A program made the translations under genes and the position numbers. The notes under the pieces are model-generated. The model did no database searches. It had not been told where the DNA came from and was given only the letters and a program-made list of their open reading frames with translations. From CBDEGU01 sp965238045 (lineage in GTDB: Bacteria; Acidobacteriota; Terriglobia; Bryobacterales; UBA6623), in the NCBI GenBank assembly GCA_965238045.1, contig CBDEGU010000012.1, positions 186,001 through 250,000 on the forward strand: a stretch of 64,000 nucleotides of DNA. The letters are read 5' to 3'. Shown piece by piece: positions 34,995-44,642 of the stretch; the stretch's first letter is position 1; each line of letters starts with the position of its first letter.

Positions 34995-36407
34995 ATGCCT
35001 TGCTCTGTTTCGTCACGGCGCCGGTTTCTTCGCTCTGCTGCTTTGGTTTCGGCTGGTTTGGCCGCTGGATGCGGTTCGGGGGGCGAGGCGGGTGGGGACG
35101 CGGCGGCTGGAGAGGCGAGTGGGGAGACGGCTTTCTCTGGGGCGTCGCGGCCTAACGTCGTTTTGATCATGGCCGACGATTTGGGTTATGAGACTCTGGG
35201 CTGCTATGGCGGGACTTCTTATAAGACGCCTCATCTTGACGCGCTGGCGAAAGAGGGTGTTCGGTTCACGCAGGCCTATGCGCAGCCTCTTTGTACTCCG
35301 ACCCGCGTCCAGTTGATGACCGGCCAGTATAACCATCGCAATTGGCGGGCCTTCGGCATCATGGGGCCCGAGGAGAAGACCTTCGGCCACATGATGCGGG
35401 CCGCCGGCTATAAGACCTGCATCTCGGGGAAGTGGCAGCTCTATAGCTATAATCCGCCGGACTTTGAGCCCGAATGGCGCGGCAAGGGCATGCTCGCCGA
35501 AAACGCCGGTTTTGATGAGTATTTCCTGTGGCATGCCGGCCATACCGAGGACAAAGGGTCGCGGTATGCCGATCCGGTGGTTCTCGACAACGGGACCTTG
35601 CGCAGCTTCGAGGGCGGGTACGGGCCGGATGTCTACACCGATTACATCGAAGATTTTATGGAGCGCCAGGCGGGGAAGGGGAAGAACGACGAGCCGTTCT
35701 TTGTCTACTATCCCATGGCGCTGCCGCACGGTCCGTTCCGGCCCACTCCGCATAGTGATGTGTGGGCGGAGGGCGACAGGCATAAAGGCGGGCCCGCGTA
35801 CTACAAAGATATGGTCGAGTATATGGACCACGTCATCGGTCGCATTGTGCGCAAGATCGACGAGCTGGGCATTCGCGAAAATACGCTGATCCTTTACTAT
35901 TCCGACAATGGCACGCCGCGGGAAGTGGAATCCCGGATGGGCGATCGCGTGATTCACGGGGGCAAGGGCCATACGACCGACGCCGGAACGCATGTGCCGA
36001 TGATCGTTAGCTGGAAAGGATTCTCGCAAGAAGGGGCTGTGAACGATGATCTGATTGATTCGACCGACTTCATCCCGACGATTATGGAAGCCACGGGCGC
36101 GAAGCCGCTCGATGATATGGTTCTCGATGGCCGCAGCTTTCTGCCCCGGCTGCGGGGTGATGAGGGCGATCCGCGGGAGTGGGTGATGTTTCACTTCGAC
36201 CCGCTGCCGGGGGCGAATAAGGTGGGCTATAAGCTGGTTCGTTTCGCCCGCGATAAGCGCTATAAGCTGTATGAGGCGAGTGGCGAGTTATATGATGTGC
36301 CGGCCGATGTGGACGAGGTGAATCCTATTTTGCCGGATCAGGATACGGCGGAGTCGGCGGCGGCGCGGGAGAAGCTGCGCGGGGTTCTGGCGCGGTATCC
36401 GGCTTGA
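34995..36407 (+). CDS. Exported type I sulfatase
   Basis: A 470-residue protein. The N-terminus has a Tat motif and lipobox (SRRRFLRSAALVSAGLAAGC), so it is probably a Tat-exported lipoprotein. The alkaline-phosphatase-like sulfatase domain starts with PNVVLIMADDLGYETLGCYG (metal-binding Asp pair). The catalytic motif LCTPTRVQLMTG near residue 98 is the C-x-P-x-R consensus for formylglycine. SGKWQLY and YYSDNGTP (about residue 302) are further conserved blocks. A maturase would be needed and is not in the window. An IS1595 element ends ten bases upstream, so the native promoter and ribosome site are displaced. It heads the co-directional run to 50178; the next gene starts two bases after its stop. 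Confidence 0.93.
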   Translation: MPCSVSSRRRFLRSAALVSAGLAAGCGSGGEAGGDAAAGEASGETAFSGASRPNVVLIMADDLGYETLGCYGGTSYKTPHLDALAKEGVRFTQAYAQPLCTPTRVQLMTGQYNHRNWRAFGIMGPEEKTFGHMMRAAGYKTCISGKWQLYSYNPPDFEPEWRGKGMLAENAGFDEYFLWHAGHTEDKGSRYADPVVLDNGTLRSFEGGYGPDVYTDYIEDFMERQAGKGKNDEPFFVYYPMALPHGPFRPTPHSDVWAEGDRHKGGPAYYKDMVEYMDHVIGRIVRKIDELGIRENTLILYYSDNGTPREVESRMGDRVIHGGKGHTTDAGTHVPMIVSWKGFSQEGAVNDDLIDSTDFIPTIMEATGAKPLDDMVLDGRSFLPRLRGDEGDPREWVMFHFDPLPGANKVGYKLVRFARDKRYKLYEASGELYDVPADVDEVNPILPDQDTAESAAAREKLRGVLARYPA

Positions 36408-36408
36408 G

Positions 36409-38058
36409 GTGGGGCGGGTTCGATCGTGCGGACTTAATCTCTCTCGGCTACTTTGGGTCGCGCTACTGATGGCGATGGGGAATGTCTTGATGGCTCAGCA
36501 GCCGCGCATCGGAGTCGCTGGCATGCTGCATGAGTCGAATACCTACAGCGAGGCCCGCACCGGACTGGCCGAGTTTGAGCGCGACGGGCTGTTTCGCGGT
36601 GCTGCGATTAGCCGAGTTCGAGCAGGGCAATACCGAAATTAGCGGTTACATCGAAGGCGCGAAGCAGTACGGCTTGGAACTCTATCCGTTGCCGAGTTCG
36701 AGCAGGGCAATACCGAAATTAGCGGTTACATCGAAGGCGCGAAGCAGTACGGCTTGGAACTCTATCCGGCGGTCGTGGGGTGGGCGGTGCCCTCGGGGCG
36801 GGTCACCGACGAGGCACTGGATGTCATCACGGCCGAAATGATTGAGCGGCTCAAGCGTGCGCCGCGGCTCGACGGGCTGCTGCTGGCGCTGCACGGCGCC
36901 ATGGTCGCCGAGTCGTATCCGGCGGCAGACGCGGAGGTCGTGCGGCGGTTGCGCGAGGCCATGGGCGCGGAGTTTCCCATCGTCGTTACGCATGACTTTC
37001 ACGCCAATGTCGGCGAAGAGATTGTCGCGCTTTCGACGGCGCTGCTGACTTATAAGGAGAACCCGCATATTGATCAGCGTGAACGCGGACTACACGCGGC
37101 GCGCATCATGCGGGACATCGTCGCGGGGAAGGTTCGCCCGGTGCAGGCGATCGTCAAGCCGCTGGTCTATATCACCAAGATCCACCAGTACACGAAGCGC
37201 AAGCCGCTGCTGCCGATTGTCGAGGAAAGCCGGCGGCTGGAGAAGGATCCGCGCATTCTGGCGGTGAGCTTCTCGGGAAGCTATCATTACGCGGATGTTT
37301 GGAATATGGCGCCCAGCGTCATCGTGGTGACCGACGACGATATGGAACTGGCCGAGCGCGAAGCGCAACGGCTGGCGGATGAGATATGGGATTTGCGGGA
37401 GCAGTTCAAGCTGACGCTGCCGGAGGCGGTGGCGGCGGTCGGGCAGGCGATGAGCGGCGACTCGTTTCCCGTTGTGCTCGTTGAGACTGGTGACAATATC
37501 GGCGGAGGCGGGCCGGGAGACAGCACGATCATCTTGAGCGAGCTGGTGCGGCAAAAGGCGAGCGGCTGGGTTGTGGCGATTGCCGATCCGGAAGCCGTCG
37601 CGCGAGCGGTTCGGGCGGGAGTGGGCAATGATTTCGACGGTATGGTCGGCGGCAAGACGAACCGCGAACATGGCGACCCGGTGCGCGTGCGCGGCAAGGT
37701 GAAGCTGATCTACGACGGGAAATACATTGAGACGGAAGTCCGTCACGGGGGACATCGTTATCTGGACCAGGGCCTCACGGCGGTGATTCATACCGAGGGA
37801 TCGACGCGGGATCTGCCGAACGTGGTGCTGCTGGTGAGCCGGCGGCACACGCCGTTTAGTATTCATCAGTTGACGAGCGCGGGCGTTTATCCCGAGCGGC
37901 AGAAGATTCTGGTGGTGAAGGCGGCCGTTGCGTTTCGGGCCGCGTATGAACCGATCGCGGCGCGGATTATCGAGGTCGATACGCCGGGCTATACGACGAT
38001 TAATCCGAACAATCGTGTGTATAAGAATATTCGGCGGCCGATGTATGGGGTGCAGTAG
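36409..38058 (+). pseudogene. M81-family metallopeptidase (MlrC/DUF1485), disrupted by an 80-bp tandem duplication
   Basis: Starts with GTG 36409 and a signal peptide (LLWVALLMAMGNVLMA). The N-terminal part (RIGVAGMLHESNTYSEARTG) then stops at 36640-36642. From 36691 on the correct frame continues to 38058 with the DUF1485 domain (TALLTYKENPHIDQRERG, VTHDFHANVGEE with metal-site residues) and the MlrC C-terminal domain (VETGDNIGGGGPGDSTIILS, TPFSIHQLTSAGVYPERQ). The lesion is an 80-bp direct duplication (36611-36690 and 36691-36770) plus one extra base near 36610; together they add 81 bases. MlrC peptidases cleave linear peptides such as those from microcystin, but most members have unknown substrates. 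Confidence 0.9.
36611..36770. repeat. 80-bp tandem duplication in the M81 gene
   Basis: Two copies starting gccgagttcgagcagggcaa, at 36611 and 36691. The copies match except for the last two bases (tt against gc). The first is out of frame with the start of the gene. Confidence 0.95.
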
Positions 38059-38106
38059 CTTGGCAGACTGGACATCGCGAAGAAACGCTGGGTGAGTCAG
38101 AGACGA

Positions 38107-39795
38107 ATGGCTATGAAGCGAAGACATTTCTTGCAAACGATCGGTGCGGCGACGCCCGCGATTTCAGCCGGGCCGGCGGGTGCTCAGGGCTCGCGGCCGT
38201 CGATGGAGGAGGCGCAAGGCGGCGAGCGCCGCGTCTTTATTCGCGATGACGGCCGGCACGCGGCCGGGTTCGATCAGTTTGCGCCTCCACTGAGCCGCGC
38301 GGATCTGACGATGGTCGTCGATCAACTGGCCGGCAGCGGCGTCAACACGATTCTCTTTTCGGCCGGCGTCGAGGGCGGCCGGGTCAACTACCCGAGCCGA
38401 GTCGGCCAACTGCTCGGGGATAACGTCGTCAGGTGGACTCACGCGGTTCACTATCGCGACGCGCGGCATCTGCGGCAGATCATCGCCGACGGGCTGGACC
38501 GTATTGCGTTGCTGTGCGAGCGATGCCACGATCGCGGCGTGTGGTTCCTCCCCGGCGTGCCGATCGACATTGGATCCTACATATCGCCTCCCGGTCACGG
38601 CCGCACATCGGACTTCGTGCTCGAACATTCCTCGTATCAAGTGGGCGAGGATAACGACCCGCGAGCGGAAGGGCTGCCGGTAACGCGATTCAGCTTTCTG
38701 CATCCAGAAGTTCGGCGAGAGCGATTTCGGATTTTTGAGGAATTACTGTCGCGTTTCCAGACCGATGGGGTCGAGGTGGCGTCGGATTATTTTCCAGGCT
38801 GCACGTTCGGCGAGGCTGGGCGGCTGGCGCCGGTGATGACGCAGTGGTTGCGAGAATTGCAGCGTGTGGCCGACAGGGCGTCGAAAGCGCAGGGACGGCC
38901 TAAACGCATCTATGTTCGACTGCCGGCCGATCCGAAGACCTGGCCGGTGATTGGTTATGAGGTCGAGCGGTGGGTGCGGGAACAGATCGTAGACGGGCTG
39001 ATCTGTACGAGCGCGACTCCCGGTCTGTGCGATCAGGACCTGGATCTGCGGCCTGTCGTGGAACTCACAAGCGGAACGCCGTGCCGTGTTCTGGCGGCTT
39101 GCGGCAGAGCGCTGGGCCGGGAACAGGCGTCGAAGGCGACGACGCCGATGATCTGGGCGGCGGCGGCGAACGCCTACCACCAGGGCGCCGATGGGTTCGG
39201 GCTGGACGCTGCTCACTGGTTCCCCTGGCCCTGGGGCGCGGAACATTACGCGGCGTTGCGGCCGCTGGGGCATCCGGATTTGCTGGCAACCGTTGACAAG
39301 ATGCACCGGGTTCGCTCGCAACCTCATCGGCGCGACATGAGCAACGGCTTGCCCGGCGGGCGGGTGTTGGTGCCGCGTCCGGTTACCGAGGGCGGGCCGG
39401 TCGAAGCCGCGTTGCGGATCTCGGATGAGCTAGCCCATTGGGAGAAGCTTGGCCGCGTAGAATCGGTATCGTTGCGGGTGCGATTGACCAACATCGAGCC
39501 GTCTCTCAATCAAGTGCGGATCGAACTCAATGGCCGCCCGCTGCCGGATTCGGATCTCGGGCACAACGATTTGACGTACCGAATCTTAAGGGACGGGGCC
39601 GCGCAGCCCTACGGTTACACTTATGAATACGATCTGTCTCCGGACCTCTATCCCAAACGCGGGCTCAATGCCGTGAAGGTCTCGCTGTTGCGGAAAGATC
39701 GGGAACTCGATCTGCCGGTTGAAGTGTATGACGTGGATTGCCGCATACGATACAGGCTGCACCGGCATTTTGAAGGTAAGCCGGTGGCGTTCTAG
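38107..39795 (+). CDS. Tat-exported TIM-barrel glycosidase-like protein
   Basis: A 562-residue protein from ATG 38107 (ATG 38113 is equally good; a reading from 38092 is possible). The Tat motif is MKRRHFLQTIGAA. The body looks like a (beta/alpha)8 barrel of the glycoside hydrolase 10-like/GHL type: LAGSGVNTILFSAGVEGGRV near residue 70, DRGVWFLPGVPIDIGSY, VEVASDYFPGC near residue 228 and GADGFGLDAAHWFPWPW near residue 360. A beta-sandwich domain closes the protein (VSLRVRLTNIEPSLNQVRIE). Catalytic acids cannot be assigned with confidence. It probably acts on a sugar polymer outside the cytoplasm, together with its neighbours. Confidence 0.75.
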   Translation: MAMKRRHFLQTIGAATPAISAGPAGAQGSRPSMEEAQGGERRVFIRDDGRHAAGFDQFAPPLSRADLTMVVDQLAGSGVNTILFSAGVEGGRVNYPSRVGQLLGDNVVRWTHAVHYRDARHLRQIIADGLDRIALLCERCHDRGVWFLPGVPIDIGSYISPPGHGRTSDFVLEHSSYQVGEDNDPRAEGLPVTRFSFLHPEVRRERFRIFEELLSRFQTDGVEVASDYFPGCTFGEAGRLAPVMTQWLRELQRVADRASKAQGRPKRIYVRLPADPKTWPVIGYEVERWVREQIVDGLICTSATPGLCDQDLDLRPVVELTSGTPCRVLAACGRALGREQASKATTPMIWAAAANAYHQGADGFGLDAAHWFPWPWGAEHYAALRPLGHPDLLATVDKMHRVRSQPHRRDMSNGLPGGRVLVPRPVTEGGPVEAALRISDELAHWEKLGRVESVSLRVRLTNIEPSLNQVRIELNGRPLPDSDLGHNDLTYRILRDGAAQPYGYTYEYDLSPDLYPKRGLNAVKVSLLRKDRELDLPVEVYDVDCRIRYRLHRHFEGKPVAF

Positions 39796-39827
39796 AGTTT
39801 TACTGCCGCGGAGAAGGGAGGGGGGTC

Positions 39828-42125
39828 TTGAGGTTTTCTGAATGGAGGGACGGGGCCGCCGGGCTGGGTGTCGTGTTGTTGTTGGGCGCGGGGTTGGGCG
39901 CGGGAGTGGCGCTTTCTCAGGAAGGCGGCGGCCAGCCGGAGAGGGCCTACGGTATGAGCGAGCGGGTCCACTGGACAACCTCGCGCGTTATCGGTTCGCC
40001 CGATCCGCCTTCGCCTTACCGGCTTAAGCGCGCCTTTCCTCAGTTTGTTTTTGAGCACGCCGTTTTTATTGCCCAGGACCCGCTCTCGGAACGCTTCTTC
40101 GTGGCGCAGCACGAGGGCAAGATCTATAGCTTTCTCCCGGATGATTTCAGCGGCAAGAAAGACCTGTTTCTCGATATGAACCGGGGCGTCTCGGCGTTCT
40201 CGTTCCATCCTGATTACGCCAAGAACGGCCAGGTGTTTGTCTTCAGCGCGAGCGATCCGAAACTCAAACCTAAGAAGAAGGGCGAGCGAGTCAAACAAAC
40301 CAGCCGCGTTTCACGGTTTGAGCTGGAGCCGGGCAGCAACCCGCCGCGGCTGCGTCCGGAGTCGGAGAAAATTATCATCCAGTGGAAAGGCGGGGGCCAC
40401 AATGGCGGCGAGGCGATCATCGGTCCGGATGGCTATCTCTACATCGCTACGGGTGACAGCACGGGAGGTTCGGACCGGGCTAACAGCGGCCAGGGCGTTA
40501 ACGACTTGCTCTCGGTGATGATGCGGCTCGATGTCGAGAACCCCGGTCCGGGCCGCAACTATTCGATCCCGAAAGACAACCCATTCGTTGACATGCCGGG
40601 CGCGCGCGGTGAGATCTGGGCCTACGGTTTTCGCAATCCCTGGCGGTTTAGCTTTGATCCGGTGACGGGGCAGCCCTGGGTGGGCGATGTGGGACAGGAT
40701 TTGTGGGAAATGATCGAGCTGGTGAGCCGGGGCAGCAATCACGGCTGGAGCGTGCAAGAAGGCACACACCCGTTTCACCCGAATTCCGAACGCGGGCCGA
40801 CGCCGATCGTGCCGCCGATTGTCGAACATCACCATACCGAGTGCCGCTCGATCACCGGAGGCTATGTCTACGAAGGCGCGAAATTCCCCGAGTTGCAGGG
40901 GCTGTATCTGTATGGCGATTACCAGTACGGGAAGGTCTGGAGTGTTGGCTACGATCACGATGCGAAGAAGGTCGTCTCGCACAGGGAACTTGCGAATACG
41001 GCAGTCAAGATATCGAGTTTCGGTCTCGGGCGCGACGGGTCGTTCTACGCGCTGGATTACGACCGGGGCGAGATCTACCAACTGGAGCGGCAGCCCGCCG
41101 GGCAGACGCTGCCTCCGTTTCCCCGCAAGCTCACCGAGACCGGACTGTTCACTTCGGTGAAGGATCACCAGGTTGCGCCCGGTGTGATGCCCTATTCGAT
41201 CAACGCGCCATTCTGGTCCGACGGGGCATACAAGGAGCGTTTCGTCGCGCTGCCGGCCCATGCGAGCATTGCATTCAAGGAAGACCGGGGCTGGACGTTC
41301 GACGACGGCGCGGTAACCATGAAATTGTTCACTCTCGACATGACCGAGGGCGACCCGTCCTCGGCCCGGCGCATCGAGACACGCATCGTCGTCAAACAAG
41401 ACGATCACTGGGTCGGCTACACCTATCTCTGGAACGACGAGCAGACAGACGCCACCCTGGTCGGTCCCAAGGGCATCGACCGCACCTACGAAATCAGAGA
41501 CGCGAGCGTGCCGGGCGGGGTGAGGCGTCAGAGTTGGCACTACCCGAGCCGCAACGAGTGCATGTTCTGCCACTCGCGCGCCGCCGGGTTCGTGCTCGGT
41601 TTGAACACCCGCCAAATGAACCGCGACCACGACTTCGGCGGCGTCACCGACAACCAACTCCGAACCTACAACAAGATAGGACTTTTCAAGCAGCCGCTGG
41701 AGAAAACTGCGGAGGAATACCCGGCGTTTCCGAACCCGTTCGACAAAACGGCCGGCATTGAGGAGCGCGTCGGGGCGTATCTCGACGTGAACTGCGCCAT
41801 GTGTCATGTAAATGACGGGGGAGGGAACTCGCGGATCGAACTCAGCCACAAGACGCCGCTCGACGAATCCCGAATGATCGATGAGCCGCCGATCCACGAC
41901 ACGATGGGAGTCGCCGACTCACGCATCGTGGCGCCGGGAGACCCCGGCCGTTCGATCCTCTACAAGCGAATCACGACGCGCGGCGTGAACCAAATGCCGC
42001 CGACCAGTTCGAACCTCGTCGACGAGAAAGGAACGGAACTGCTCTCGGAATGGATACGGTTGCTGGTGAAGCAGGTTGCGCGGGCGGGCGTGGCAGGTGA
42101 GACCGCGGAGCGGGGTCAAGATTAG
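39828..42125 (+). CDS. PQQ-dependent sugar dehydrogenase fused to a TIGR03806-type dihaem domain
   Basis: A 765-residue protein with a TTG start behind a strong GGGAGGGG site and a signal peptide (GLGVVLLLGAGLGAGVALS). Residues about 60-430 are a glucose/sorbosone dehydrogenase-like propeller (PF07995): DPLSERFFVAQHEGKIYSF, GGHNGGEAIIGPDGYLYIAT, WAYGFRNPWRFSFDP and QGLYLYGDYQYGKVW. Residues about 435-750 match the TIGR03806 family (MPYSINAPFWSDGAYKERF, WVGYTYLWNDEQTDATL) and have two haem motifs, CMFCH near residue 577 and CAMCH near residue 656. Electrons from sugar or alcohol oxidation would pass to the haems in the periplasm. The fused layout is known for this family. Confidence 0.9.
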   Translation: MRFSEWRDGAAGLGVVLLLGAGLGAGVALSQEGGGQPERAYGMSERVHWTTSRVIGSPDPPSPYRLKRAFPQFVFEHAVFIAQDPLSERFFVAQHEGKIYSFLPDDFSGKKDLFLDMNRGVSAFSFHPDYAKNGQVFVFSASDPKLKPKKKGERVKQTSRVSRFELEPGSNPPRLRPESEKIIIQWKGGGHNGGEAIIGPDGYLYIATGDSTGGSDRANSGQGVNDLLSVMMRLDVENPGPGRNYSIPKDNPFVDMPGARGEIWAYGFRNPWRFSFDPVTGQPWVGDVGQDLWEMIELVSRGSNHGWSVQEGTHPFHPNSERGPTPIVPPIVEHHHTECRSITGGYVYEGAKFPELQGLYLYGDYQYGKVWSVGYDHDAKKVVSHRELANTAVKISSFGLGRDGSFYALDYDRGEIYQLERQPAGQTLPPFPRKLTETGLFTSVKDHQVAPGVMPYSINAPFWSDGAYKERFVALPAHASIAFKEDRGWTFDDGAVTMKLFTLDMTEGDPSSARRIETRIVVKQDDHWVGYTYLWNDEQTDATLVGPKGIDRTYEIRDASVPGGVRRQSWHYPSRNECMFCHSRAAGFVLGLNTRQMNRDHDFGGVTDNQLRTYNKIGLFKQPLEKTAEEYPAFPNPFDKTAGIEERVGAYLDVNCAMCHVNDGGGNSRIELSHKTPLDESRMIDEPPIHDTMGVADSRIVAPGDPGRSILYKRITTRGVNQMPPTSSNLVDEKGTELLSEWIRLLVKQVARAGVAGETAERGQD

Positions 42126-42255
42126 GAAGCACGCGGCGGACGCCGGGCGGGGCGCGTTGCGAGGGGCGCGGGTGGGACAACTTGCGATGAGATGCCCGAT
42201 TGGCAGGCCCGCCGTAAAGTGGTCTAATAGCATTTCGGCAGGAGGAGAGGGTCCC

Positions 42256-43320
42256 ATGAGAAGATTCGCGGTCAGTGCATTGTTTGTGGGCTTGCTCGCG
42301 CTGAGCTGGATGGCAGGTTCCCGTGCGCCAACGACGGCGGCGGGAAAGACCAGCGGGCAGGGCAAGATGACGTTTCAAGTTCTCTATACGTCCGGGCACC
42401 TTCCCGGCGCGGCGCAAAAAGTTCTCAAAGCCGCCCATGGCGGGTTTGCCATCGACCGGCGCGAGGGGAAGGGCAAGACGTACTTCTCGCTTCCCGGCGC
42501 GGGAATCATCGAGATCAGCGCCGATCTCAAGAAGACGCGCATGCTCGAGACCGCTCCGGCGATGCGCGACACGAATCTGCATAACACGACTATCTGGTAC
42601 GCGCCCGACGGCAGTGGTTTCTTGACGTTTCCCGGCAATAAGTCCGCGGAAGTGTATACGACCGACCTCAAAGGGAAGCTGGTTCACACGCTGGCCGCGC
42701 CGGATGGACGCTCGGATCTGGGGCATCCAAATGCTACCGACTACTTCTTGGGCCAGGGCAATTTCGTGCCGACCGATACCGAGCAGGTCAATGGTTTGCT
42801 CTATGTCGCCACGGGGTATTCCAATCTCGACTATGTGCTGACGGCGAAGATCAGCGGCATCAAACCCTTTCGGGCAGCGTGGCATGATCTGGCGTTTGGC
42901 GGCAAAGGCGGCGGCGTCGGTCAGTTCGGCACCGGCCACGGCATCACCGTTCCGCGGGGGACGACGCGGGTGGATGTCTCCGACCGGGCTAACGCCGAGA
43001 TCGACCGCTTCACGCGTCACGGTCAGTATCTTTCCACGCTGAAGATGCCCTTCGGGTCGTTGCCCTGCGACATCGACTATCTGGGCGACTACGCGATCGT
43101 GGGCTCTTTGCGGGGACCGGACCGGAGCAAGGGCGCGCCGATTTACATTCTTGAGAACGATAAGCTGATCTCGACGGTGATGATCAAAGAGGATTTGGGT
43201 CTTGAGAATTTCCAGCACATTCATAACGCCGTGCTGCGTGAGCATGGCGGCAAGTTCTATGTCATCGCGCAGGCTTGGAATCCAGGTGATTTTGCGATTC
43301 TGGAGCAGGTGACGAATTAG
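42256..43320 (+). CDS. Exported beta-propeller protein, unknown function
   Basis: A 354-residue protein from ATG 42256, with GGAGGAGAGGG upstream. The signal peptide is RRFAVSALFVGLLALSWMAG. Repeated blades of the NHL/TolB type follow: TTIWYAPDGSGFLTFPGNK, GLLYVATGYSNLDYVLTA, GTGHGITVPRGTTRVDVSDR and PCDIDYLGDYAIVGSLRGPD. No enzymatic motif is evident. It stands between the PQQ dehydrogenase and the amidohydrolase, on the same strand, so it may bind a ligand or act as a lactonase-like partner. Confidence 0.75.
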   Translation: MRRFAVSALFVGLLALSWMAGSRAPTTAAGKTSGQGKMTFQVLYTSGHLPGAAQKVLKAAHGGFAIDRREGKGKTYFSLPGAGIIEISADLKKTRMLETAPAMRDTNLHNTTIWYAPDGSGFLTFPGNKSAEVYTTDLKGKLVHTLAAPDGRSDLGHPNATDYFLGQGNFVPTDTEQVNGLLYVATGYSNLDYVLTAKISGIKPFRAAWHDLAFGGKGGGVGQFGTGHGITVPRGTTRVDVSDRANAEIDRFTRHGQYLSTLKMPFGSLPCDIDYLGDYAIVGSLRGPDRSKGAPIYILENDKLISTVMIKEDLGLENFQHIHNAVLREHGGKFYVIAQAWNPGDFAILEQVTN

Positions 43321-43336
43321 CCGTGTCGCGGCGGAC

Positions 43337-44599
43337 ATGACGACTTGCGTGCTGATTTTTTTGGTTCGCCGCCTGCGTATGATTTTGCCCTGGCGGACCG
43401 TGGTCGTGTTGTTGCTGGCCGCTGGCTGGCCGGCCGAGCCGGTCGCGGCGCAGCCGGCCTACGATCTGCTGCTCAAGGGCGGACACGTCATCGATCCGGC
43501 GAACGAGATCGACGGCGTCGCCGATGTGGCCATTCGGGACGGCAAGATCGCCGAGGTGGCCACGGGGATTCCGGCGGCCAAGGCAAAGCAAGTAGTCAGC
43601 GTGGCGGGCCTGCACGTAACGCCTGGACTCATCGACATTCATGGCCATGTCTTTGGACTGCCGGGCAGTCTGTTTCCCGACGATACGGCGCTCGTTACCG
43701 GCACGACGACGATCGTCGATTGCGGCGGCGCGGGCTGGAGGACTTTCGATCGTCTCAAGAGAGAGATCATCGACCGTTCGCGGACGCGCGTGCTGGCGTT
43801 TCTCAATATCGTCGGTGCCGGGATGGTGAGTTCCGAGGCGGAGAGCAATGTCGAGGATATGGACCCCGCGGCGGCCACCGCCAAGGTGCGCGAATATCCG
43901 GAGTTGATCGTCGGTATCAAGAAACACGACCCGGGACCGCCGGGCTGGTTCGTGCTCAAGAGGGCGATGGAAGCGGGCAGACTTTCCAATACGCCGTTGA
44001 TTATTGACGACAACATTTATTCCAACTCGGGCCGGAACACGCGGGAGAAATTGCTCGATATTCTCCGGCCCGGCGATCTGCACACGCACATGTATAACGA
44101 TCAGCAAATGCACCTGGTCGACCGTTTCAGCGGCAAGGTGCGGCCGGAGATACACGAAGCGCGGGCGCGGGGCGTGCTCTTTGACATGGGTCACGGCGGC
44201 GGCAGTTTCATGTGGCCGGTGGCGTCGCGGGCGATGCGCCAGGGATTTCTTCCGGACATCATCAGCACGGACATGCACTCGAACAGCATCATGAATCAGG
44301 TCAGCATGCCCAACTGCATGTCGAAGCTGATGACCCTGGGCATGGGACTGGCCGAAGCGGTCATGCGTTCGACGGTGACTCCGGCTCGGGCGATCGGAAA
44401 GTTTCCTGAACTCGGGACGCTCGGAGAGGGCAGGGTGGCCGATATTACTGTCTTGCGGCTTGAGACGGGAGTCTTCGCTTACAAGGACGCGCGGCGGAAT
44501 AAGCTGCTCGGGGCCAAGCGCGTGCGCGCGGTGATGACGCTCCGCGAAGGCGAAGTCGTTTTCGACGAAGATGGTTTGGCGTTTCCGGCCTGGCGGTAG
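43337..44599 (+). CDS. Exported amidohydrolase-superfamily metallohydrolase
   Basis: A 420-residue protein. The ATG at 43379 (codon 15) gives a cleaner signal peptide (MILPWRTVVVLLLAAGW, cleavage near VAA-QP) and is a good alternative to 43337. The amidohydrolase fold is clear: LLLKGGHVIDPANEIDG at the N-terminus, HxH in DIHGHVFG, a probable carboxylated Lys in VGIKKHDPG (about residue 193), His in HTHMYND and DMGHGGG, and Asp in ISTDMHSNS. This matches the 'amidohydrolase/deacetylase' group (dihydroorotase-like). Substrates are amides or N-acetyl groups. Export of this fold is unusual outside such catabolic clusters. It follows the propeller gene by 17 bp. Confidence 0.88.
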   Translation: MTTCVLIFLVRRLRMILPWRTVVVLLLAAGWPAEPVAAQPAYDLLLKGGHVIDPANEIDGVADVAIRDGKIAEVATGIPAAKAKQVVSVAGLHVTPGLIDIHGHVFGLPGSLFPDDTALVTGTTTIVDCGGAGWRTFDRLKREIIDRSRTRVLAFLNIVGAGMVSSEAESNVEDMDPAAATAKVREYPELIVGIKKHDPGPPGWFVLKRAMEAGRLSNTPLIIDDNIYSNSGRNTREKLLDILRPGDLHTHMYNDQQMHLVDRFSGKVRPEIHEARARGVLFDMGHGGGSFMWPVASRAMRQGFLPDIISTDMHSNSIMNQVSMPNCMSKLMTLGMGLAEAVMRSTVTPARAIGKFPELGTLGEGRVADITVLRLETGVFAYKDARRNKLLGAKRVRAVMTLREGEVVFDEDGLAFPAWR

Positions 44600-44640
44600 G
44601 CGCTGGCGGCAGTTGTTGGCGGCAGGCGTTGGCGGACCCA
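44591..44640. repeat. 13-bp tandem repeats between two genes
   Basis: tggcgg-led units at 44591-44603, 44604-44616 and 44617-44629 and a partial unit to 44640. They overlap the end of the amidohydrolase gene and fill the gap before the PSD1 gene. Confidence 0.8.
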
Positions 44641-44642
44641 CG

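Noticed and set aside
40311..41897. Long open frame (528 codons) on the minus strand
   Set aside because: Antisense shadow of the PQQ dehydrogenase gene, which has clear domains and haem motifs.
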